From positions 516,001 to 580,000 of the forward strand of contig JAULSR010000007.1 in the NCBI GenBank assembly GCA_030512295.1: a stretch of 64,000 nucleotides of DNA, given 5' to 3'. Both the position numbers and the translations under genes were made by a program. The stretch comes from Bombardia bombarda. Taxonomy: Eukaryota; Ascomycota; Sordariomycetes; Sordariales; Lasiosphaeriaceae. Shown here piece after piece: positions 57,101 to 64,000 of this stretch. The notes below the pieces were generated by a model. That model saw only the letters and a program-made list of their open reading frames with translations. It did no database searches and had not been told where the DNA came from. The first letter of the stretch is position 1. Each line of letters opens with the position of its first letter.

Positions 57101-59449
57101 GATGATGGTGGCCGCCGGTGCAAAGGGTGTCGTCGCGTCGTCGCTTACCAGGAGCTTACAAGTTACAGGGCAAGGAGCTCCTTGGACTGTGGACTGCCAA
57201 CACGACTACCAACTATCCGCGGAAACAGTCCGCCCAGTCGAGTCTGGAGCATGCCATCACGCTCGGTCTCACCTCCACTACTAGTTACTAGCTACGGATT
57301 TTACATGACCGCATAGACCTCGGACCAAGTTCCATTGCTTCCACCCCCTCCCTCCCTTCGTCCCTTGAAGTCCTCCGAAGCATTAGAAGCCCGTTCCGTC
57401 GCCTTCCAGAATACGAGTACGGCAGGGGCTTCAGCTGACCAGGCCTGTCCGACACTTCCGCCGTTGCAACTACTTGAGGTTTGAACAGACACTGTTCACC
57501 TCGCCGGTAGAATGGCCAGGACATTCGTTCTGAAAGAAACGTTGCTCGGAAAACAAGACAGTCTCACCCAACTCCCCGTCTCCGCATACTCATATTACCG
57601 CAATACACGAGGCCCGAGTACTTTGGATACGTCAGACCAATGACAGCAGCAAATCGCTGCCGACTGTCTTGTTGGAACGGGACGAGAGCCATGCAGTTGG
57701 GCCAATGCGATAATGTTGGCGATATGAGCAAGCCGGCATGCATGTATTGAACCCGATACAAGTTATCCGAATCCGACCAGATAATAGAGCAGCTATGGGC
57801 AGTGCTACCTAGCTACCTATGCAGCTGCGCACCCGTCATGCTGACTGGCTAGTGCTGGGCGTCATTGGCTTGCTCTCAAGGAGGAGATATGGTGCCGCTA
57901 GAGTGAAGGTGTGAAGCGCCGTAACCGCATCTCAAACTCGCAAGAGTTACTCGCCTGCTCATCACGGGGTGGGACACGCCGTGACGAGGGAGATGCTTGC
58001 ATCATGGCCTAGGGGGGTCGGGTACCAGTCGCGGCAATGGTTTCTAAGAATGGATTGCTTTCCCAGACCGCCTCCTCTCTTGGTCTAACCCCGACTCCGC
58101 TTTGCAATCTACATTGCTTTTTTTTTTGGCTCGACCTTTTCGCACTTCTCTATCTCTCATAGGCCGATTTTTCCTGATTACTCACCAATCACGTTGCGTA
58201 GCTCGCTTAAAAAGGCCGCGACTACGACCATGCACGCAATGGCGGCAAAGTCCTTCCTGGAAGGGCGTCTCTGCGCTACACCAGCTTCCGGTTCATCAAC
58301 GGCCGCCGCCACGACGGCTAACAAGACGTAGTGCACGCTTCGGTATGGCCCACCAACAGTCAATTCTGCCTGCAACCCGCCCGTTGTGCCTGTGAGAGAG
58401 CTGTCCACAACATGGAAAGAAAACTACAATCTACAGGGTAACTTGGGGTTTGTGATGGCAGCCATATATTGCTTCTCCAAGTACCTACTGTCAGCTCTGG
58501 TCCAGTGCATCGAGATTGCGGGTAGAAGAAGGTTTGACCATTGTTGCTAAAATTATCCCCTCCACAGCGGGCTGATCCCTGCTCTGCTGGGCATCATTCC
58601 TCGGATGGACAAAGTTGGGTAGGTTTCACTCTCGACATTACACTTTTGGATTTCTCCCAGTGTGGGGAGAGAGCTTGTTAGGGCAGGCAGGATTCTGTGC
58701 GAGGGCGCGCAGGAGTACTTAAATTCACATTTACTTGAGCTCATCTGGACAAACAGCAAATCAGGCTTATACCGCGCTCGCTCGTCCTTGCATGCATACA
58801 CGGTATATGACCATCATCTACAACCAGGTCGACAGTCGAGGCATTCTTTGGAGCTGCCGATGGATCTGGTATGGTCCCAAGAGTCCCGCCGCTGCTGCCT
58901 CCACCCGCCTCCGCAGTATGTACTCTACAGATTCGGGCCAACAAGCGTGGACTACTGTCGGCTTTCACTCACCCACACAGCTGCTTATTACACCAAATCT
59001 GCTCCGACTGTTGACATTACAGAAGTAGTGTTCGCCGAACCTTTTTGAGCAACGCCTGGATACGAGAGTTACAAGAAAGCCCCTGGTGCTGGCGTTGCGG
59101 AATGGTACAGACTGGAATCCAACACTGCCAACATGCACTGGCTATCCCGAATGAGTGGTGCGTCTCATACCTAGACGCGGGTGCGCAAAGACGCCTAATA
59201 AAGGAGGGCAAGACCAGAGAACAGAAAGGCCGCGCCAAATTGCATGAAGCCTGCCCCCTTGTCGATACACTCCCATTGGCCATCACTTTGTGAGGACTCG
59301 CTTTTACTCTTGGTCACTGGCACTGCACACCCGCCGGCAATGGTTTCCAGCCTGATTCCTTCTGGTTGGTAGACAAGGCGGGGTCGCCGTTGACGGGTGA
59401 GAATAGTGACATGCAAGGCCTAGACTAGAGGAAGGGACACCCTCTCACA

Positions 59450-59470
59450 CGCACGCACGCACGCACGCAC
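59450..59470. repeat. (CGCA)n repeat
   Basis: A short tetranucleotide array (about five units of CGCA) in the gene-free region. Confidence 0.85.
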
Positions 59471-61934
59471 TCTAGACAACCACTCAGCCAGAGTCAGGCT
59501 GCGTGTCGCGCGGATATCGCACACTACGCTTGGTATAGCGAGCGGAGCTATTACCTCTGATTGTGACAAAGCCCGTATTGGGCCACCATCACGGTCGTTT
59601 GCTGCAGGGGATTCATGTCTGCACATGCATGCCATTCGCGTAAACAAGGTTTGGTACATGTGGGCTTTCTGCGGCAAGGAGACGCTCGTCATTCTCTCCA
59701 GCGTCGACGGGCAAATAGGACGACTTTGTTGGGGGCTGCTGCACTAAATTATCTACACGCTACGCTATACGGGGCACCACCTACACTTGACTACATGCGC
59801 ACAGTGACTCGAACATGGGGGCCAAATTGGCTTACGACCATCTGCGAAGACGTGCCAAGCCCGCCGTCTTGGTCGGTATTTGAAAACCGACCTGAAAGTT
59901 GCTGCGTGTGGCCATATCTTGGTTGCAGTAGCTGTGCAGGGCATCAACTGCTCGATGGACCGTCTCGTGACTCGGCGAGACTCCAGGCCGCGCATGGGGC
60001 AGGCATTATTACGTCGAGTGTACTGTGCAGTGAATTTACTGTGGTGCACACGAATACAAGGGAGAGAGGCACAGTTGTGTAACACCGCGGAGGAGGGAGA
60101 CGATAGCCGCCCTCTGCGAGTGTCGTCACCTGTAAGCGATATAAGTGCGAGGTCAGAAGGTGATTGAAACAGGTGCCCAGCGTGTGTCGCTCAGGATGTT
60201 GCGATTGGATGTGGGGAAGCAAATATTGGTGATAGCTCGGGCATCGGCAGGGGGCCTCCATGGTCAGAGTGCGTGCCTGACACGCCTGCGGGATACTCCT
60301 GGCGATTTTTTTTTCTTCTTGCAACCCGTCATGGCACTGGGCTTATTGTTTTCCATCATGGTGCCGGAGCTGTGGTGCTCACAAGAGGATGGCGGCTCCC
60401 GATCGCTTGTCTGCCCAACTGATGTCGCCAATGGACCGCATAACAAGCCAGGGACAAAAGGGGGGGCTAGCCCAGCCAGCTGTGCCGTCGGCCCACTTGT
60501 CATCCCGCCTTTTGACCTTTTCGATGTTGGCAAGGTTGTGTTTGCTCCCTGTGTGGGAGCGAGCCGCCAACGACGCTTACTGACTTTGACTTGCTCGTTG
60601 CGGCCGTTCGTTAGCTGGTTGGCGAGACAGGCACGCACAGCCAGCCAGCCACCAGAGGTAGACTGCCACAAGAGCTGCAACGTGCTGACCTAGGTACAGC
60701 ACAGTACGAGTCTTGCCCGGCTTGCTGTTCAAAGGGATGTGCATAGGTATCTCTCGATCCAACTGTCATCTTGATCATTTATTGATTGCCCTTATGAACC
60801 TTGATTGCCTCGACGACGAACAGGAAGAAGAGGGAGTCGAGGACCACATCGTCAGCACCCCTGTCCGATTGTGCCGATGGAGGAGTGCTTGGCGAGCTCG
60901 TTAAATGGGTAACCTGGGAGGGGGGGGGGTTTGCACTCGCCTGCAAGTGCCTGGCCCAGCCGCTCATGGGTGACGGGAGGGACAAGTCCCTTCCGTTGCC
61001 CATCCTCAACATTGGCAAGATGGCAGTGGCTGCTGCTGTAATGTACATGTACCGGTACAACATGGAGTCTGCTGTCAATTACTTCGACAAGGCGCCCCAG
61101 GCCCACCCACCCCGGACCCAGGAAGCGACTGCAAGTACGGTAAGTACCTTAGGCAATAGGGTCGCACTTCCTAGCGGTCTCTGTGTCTGGCATTGTCCCA
61201 GCGGGGTAATTATACAAAGCTTCAGAGCTTCCCACCCATGCAACACGCAACAACACCATGGCCGTCCGACCCTTCTTTGCTGGATGATTGTGTGTTGCGG
61301 AGTGTGTCTATCTGGGGCAGAGCAGCTCTTCCAAAGTCACCTTGTTTCGCACACCCGCCTTCTATTGATACGCGCTGCTACCCCTCCCGTCGTTGGTCGA
61401 CGTGTCTTGGCTGCCCCATCTCGCTCGCCTGGCTGCTGCCCGCTACCCGCTTCCCGCTTTCCGTGTCGTCCGTCTGTGTGACCTGGCTGCACCGGGCATT
61501 GCGAGCGTGCCCTTGGGCCCTGGCGTCCTAACGTCCTAGCGCCCCTACCAACAGCCCCAGAGTCGGTTGCTAGCACGCACTCCCTATTCCACTCGCTACT
61601 CCCTTCCATGGTCTGCTGCAGACTGCAGTCACTCTTGTCCGCTTCTTCCAACAACTCCACATTCCAAGAAGGGGCTGTGGCCTCGCTCGTTCGACACAGT
61701 ACCAGGCCCGAATACACCTACCGAGTCTGCTCTTTGTGCGCCGGGGCGGTTGGTACTTGGTGCATCGAGCCCTTTTGTCGCCACTGGAAGCGGCCGCTCA
61801 GGTTTCGTTCGTTCCCGACAGGCGCAGCATAATCGCGCGTTAAAAGTCCAGCTCAAGCGCCCGCACCCTCCACGTCCTCCACACCGTATCGTACCTGTAT
61901 CTACATCGCACTCCCCGTCCCGCACCGTGCTGCA

Positions 61935-61980
61935 CTGCACTGTACCGCACCGCACCGCACCGCACCGCACCACACCGCAC
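61935..61980. repeat. CGCAC pentanucleotide repeat
   Basis: Tandem CGCAC units with two variants (CACAC, TGTAC), upstream of the terminal gene, in its likely promoter or leader. Confidence 0.85.
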
Positions 61981-63214
61981 TCGAGAGGTTGGGGATTCTC
62001 CTCGGTGACAGGTCAACAACCTGTACTTTGTATAGGTCCTCGACTCGACACGACACGATACTGAGCCACTGCATTCAGTGTAGGTTTGCTGAGGGGCAGG
62101 GACCGCAGGGTCGACAAAGCGCCTCTGAGTGGCCGACGTCTCTTTTTGCCTGGGTTTGCCGTCGCAAATCAGAGATCCCCGCGCTCACAGCAGCAATTCA
62201 TGTGTCTCTGACGTGTCATACCGCGCAAGAAGGGTGTCTCGCAACGACGGCGACTCGAGGTTCGAGATTTGAGCCAATCTAGGTCCCAAGCGGCAACTGG
62301 AAGCCGCAAGTACGCGAGACCGAGGGGAGAACGAGGTGGTCCTCCCCCCTCCCCCCCCCCCCCCTTTTCCCTACCACGTCCCCGTCGCGGTGGGTTTGGG
62401 AGCTTCGAGCTTAGGCGCACAAGGCCCCAGGCAAGCTGCTTGCTAGGTTCCGTTTGCTTGCACACCGCAACCACAACCACAGCTCCGCTCGGCTGTCGCG
62501 CGTTTTGGGGTGGACACTGCGAACCCCAGGGTCCATCAATCAGCAAACGCAAACACGCCAGGAACGCCAGGTACTACACTATTCTACTGGCACGCATGCG
62601 CTGCACCCGCAACTCACGCCACCACACCGGACGAAGCAAAGACCAGGGTGTGCGAAAGGCACGAGCGCAAGCGCAAGCAAGCGCAAGCAAGCGCAGCGCA
62701 ATCCCCACCCGCTGTGTCAACCTCGAACTCATCCTCCCTAGCTTTTACTCACCATTGACCGCATCGCATTATCCGGGGATTCCTGTACTCTGCAGGCTCA
62801 TCACACCTCTTTTCTTTCTTCCCTTGCGCTGATTCAGCAGGCAGCTACTCTACGACCCCCTCGCAACTCGTCGTTGAGGGGGCTATCCTCTCCTCCCGCC
62901 GTGGTATATCCAGAGCAGAGCTAGGCCACTTTGTCGCATGTCGCGCGTCACATGCGCCTTGTTTGCCCGCTTGCGTTCGGCTCGTTGTTGACCCCAACCC
63001 AACCTCGAGGACCGACTCAGCCCTCAAGCTCACGTCTATTTCTTTTCTATTTGCCACGCTTTGAGCCGCGTCGTTGCTTATCTTGGTATTACGTCGACCT
63101 GCTCGCGCCTACAAGAGCAGTGATCCCTGAACGTACTGGCCTCTAAGAAGCCTGAACACATCACCAATTCACCACGTACAGCGGTCTGCCCTGCGCCTGC
63201 GCCTGACGCCGCGG

Positions 63215-64000
63215 ATGAAGATGGCTGCCTTCACAGCGCTGAATGGGGGCTCGCCAAAAGCGACCGAAGGACCCAATGGCACGACAGAGCTGGAGAGGGT
63301 GAATGGCCAATTTTCGGCCAATGCAGATCATCGGACGGCCAGCGAGTTGTCGACGAGTCAGAGGGAAAGAGAGAGAGACAGGGAAAATGAAAGGGAAAGA
63401 GAAAAGGAGAGGGAACGCGAAAGGGAAAGAGAGCGGGAAAGAGAAAGGGAGACGGAAAGGGAGAGAGACAGAGACAGGGACAGGGACAGGGAAAGAGCCA
63501 GAGAGAGCTGGGGCGGCAGCGCCAGTCGCGATCGGCTCCCATATTCCCCTGCTGGCTACCCAGGCACCGAGTCATCTCACAAGCGCAAACGGTCGTTGAC
63601 AGACTCCCCGAGGAGAGAGCACCAGCCTTCACCTTCTGACAGGACAGATCAATATGGACCGCACCGGCCTCATTCCGAATCACGCGAGCGAGAGCGAGAG
63701 AGAGATCGAGAGCGAGATCGTTACGGCACACCGCAGAGGGACAACTACCGGAGTTATGGCGATGACGGCCGTGATAGCAACGATCACTGGCGCATGCAGC
63801 AGGCCAGGGAGGAGCGGAACTCCAGCTATGAGGGGCCCTACTCGGCCGGACCCGTCTCGGCACAATCCGACGAGCAGATGGGGGATTCTCTACGTCGGGC
63901 AACGAGCCAGGGGGAAAGAGGAGACAGCGCCGAATATGGGAACCAGAGCCCAGACGGTGACGATCACATGTACTCGGGCCAATACACGCCCGAGCAGCGG
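63215..64000 (+). CDS. N-terminal part of an Arg/Glu/Asp-rich protein, possible Zn2Cys6 regulator
   Basis: The frame is open from ATG 63215 (MKMAAFTALNGGSPKA; second ATG at 63221) to the window end, at least 262 codons with no stop. Residues about 48-95 are a run of Arg-Glu and Arg-Asp dipeptides. These are followed by a basic patch (SHKRKRSL), a second RERERERD run, and a Ser/Gly/Asp-rich part ending YSGQYTPEQR at the window edge. This arrangement recalls N termini of a group of Pezizomycotina Zn2Cys6 transcription factors in which the Cys6 cluster follows shortly after a TPEQR-like string. That assignment is from memory of family layout and is not proven here, since no Cys cluster is inside the window. 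The protein continues past 64000. Confidence 0.6.
   Translation, partial: MKMAAFTALNGGSPKATEGPNGTTELERVNGQFSANADHRTASELSTSQRERERDRENEREREKERERERERERERERETERERDRDRDRDRERARESWGGSASRDRLPYSPAGYPGTESSHKRKRSLTDSPRREHQPSPSDRTDQYGPHRPHSESRERERERDRERDRYGTPQRDNYRSYGDDGRDSNDHWRMQQAREERNSSYEGPYSAGPVSAQSDEQMGDSLRRATSQGERGDSAEYGNQSPDGDDHMYSGQYTPEQR

Larger units (their letters stand above)
54194..63214. other. 9-kb region with no recognisable gene
   Basis: The left end is the alg13 3' flank (GAGGAGGAG-rich). From about 54.7 to 61 kb I find only short ORFs in all frames, none with a recognisable motif. There is no transposase, reverse transcriptase, terminal repeat or tRNA that I can see. From about 61.5 to 63.2 kb the + strand becomes C/T-rich with short simple repeats (CGCAC units at 61935-61980, poly-C at 62347-62362). 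This resembles the promoter and a long 5' leader of the gene starting at 63215. Base composition is not conspicuously AT-rich, so it does not look like a RIP-degraded block. Confidence 0.45.

Noticed and set aside
55417..57284. Several 60-150 codon ORFs in the 9-kb region
   Set aside because: No motifs, no splice pattern joining them, and overlapping ORFs of equal quality on both strands.
59615..60693. ORFs of 155 and 182 codons in the gene-free region
   Set aside because: The composition looks random, with no conserved domain and no leader or start context to support them.

Overview
The window looks like chromosomal DNA of a filamentous ascomycete, most likely a Sordariomycete. The evidence is short GT..AG introns (about 50-120 nt) with CTAAC-type branch points, pyrimidine-rich leaders, many microsatellites, and recurrent TACCTACC/GGTAGGTA motifs between genes. 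The protein families are also those of Pezizomycotina. The class-level call is an inference; I cannot name the species. I saw no transposon ORF, rRNA gene, tRNA gene or CRISPR array, and no secondary-metabolite cluster. The window reads as housekeeping euchromatin with one long gene-poor stretch.

I support 20 protein genes. Left part (1.7-16 kb): an AHC1-like zinc-finger protein (+), a nitronate monooxygenase (+), an amidohydrolase-3 enzyme (-), the NEDD4-type ubiquitin ligase Rsp5 (-), and a Pab2-type nuclear poly(A)-binding protein (-). Middle (17-40 kb): an unrecognised protein with a disrupted frame (+), actin-interacting protein 1 (+), Swc4/DMAP1 (-), a p24-family cargo receptor (+), a Yck-type casein kinase I (-), nucleoporin Nup133 (-), and an AFG1-like mitochondrial ATPase (+). 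Right part (41-54 kb): a GT90 glycosyltransferase (+), the TRAPP subunit Tca17/TRAPPC2L (-), mitochondrial malonyl-CoA:ACP transacylase (-), exosome subunit Rrp4 (+), fatty aldehyde dehydrogenase (-), mitoribosomal mS35/Rsm24 (-), and Alg13 (+). About 9 kb with no recognisable gene follows. The window ends inside an Arg/Glu/Asp-rich protein (+) that is probably the N terminus of a Zn2Cys6 regulator.

The genes are functionally mixed, as is usual in a fungal chromosome. Several pairs share short divergent promoters (swc4/p24, nup133/afg1, mct1/rrp4, rsm24/alg13). Others converge closely (NMO/amidohydrolase, aip1/swc4, GT90/tca17, rrp4/ALDH). Splice structures were worked out by hand. The summed exons are divisible by three for all but three genes, and those three each need exactly one extra base in a G/C run of 4-6: the casein kinase near 27008, mS35 near 52392, and the unrecognised gene near 17402.

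I found no convincing new biological system. The items most worth a second look are the three one-base G/C-run lesions, the HECT catalytic cysteine codon split by the last rsp5 intron, the long gene-free region before the terminal regulator, and a TATA-box candidate small transcript at 13.8-14.2 kb.
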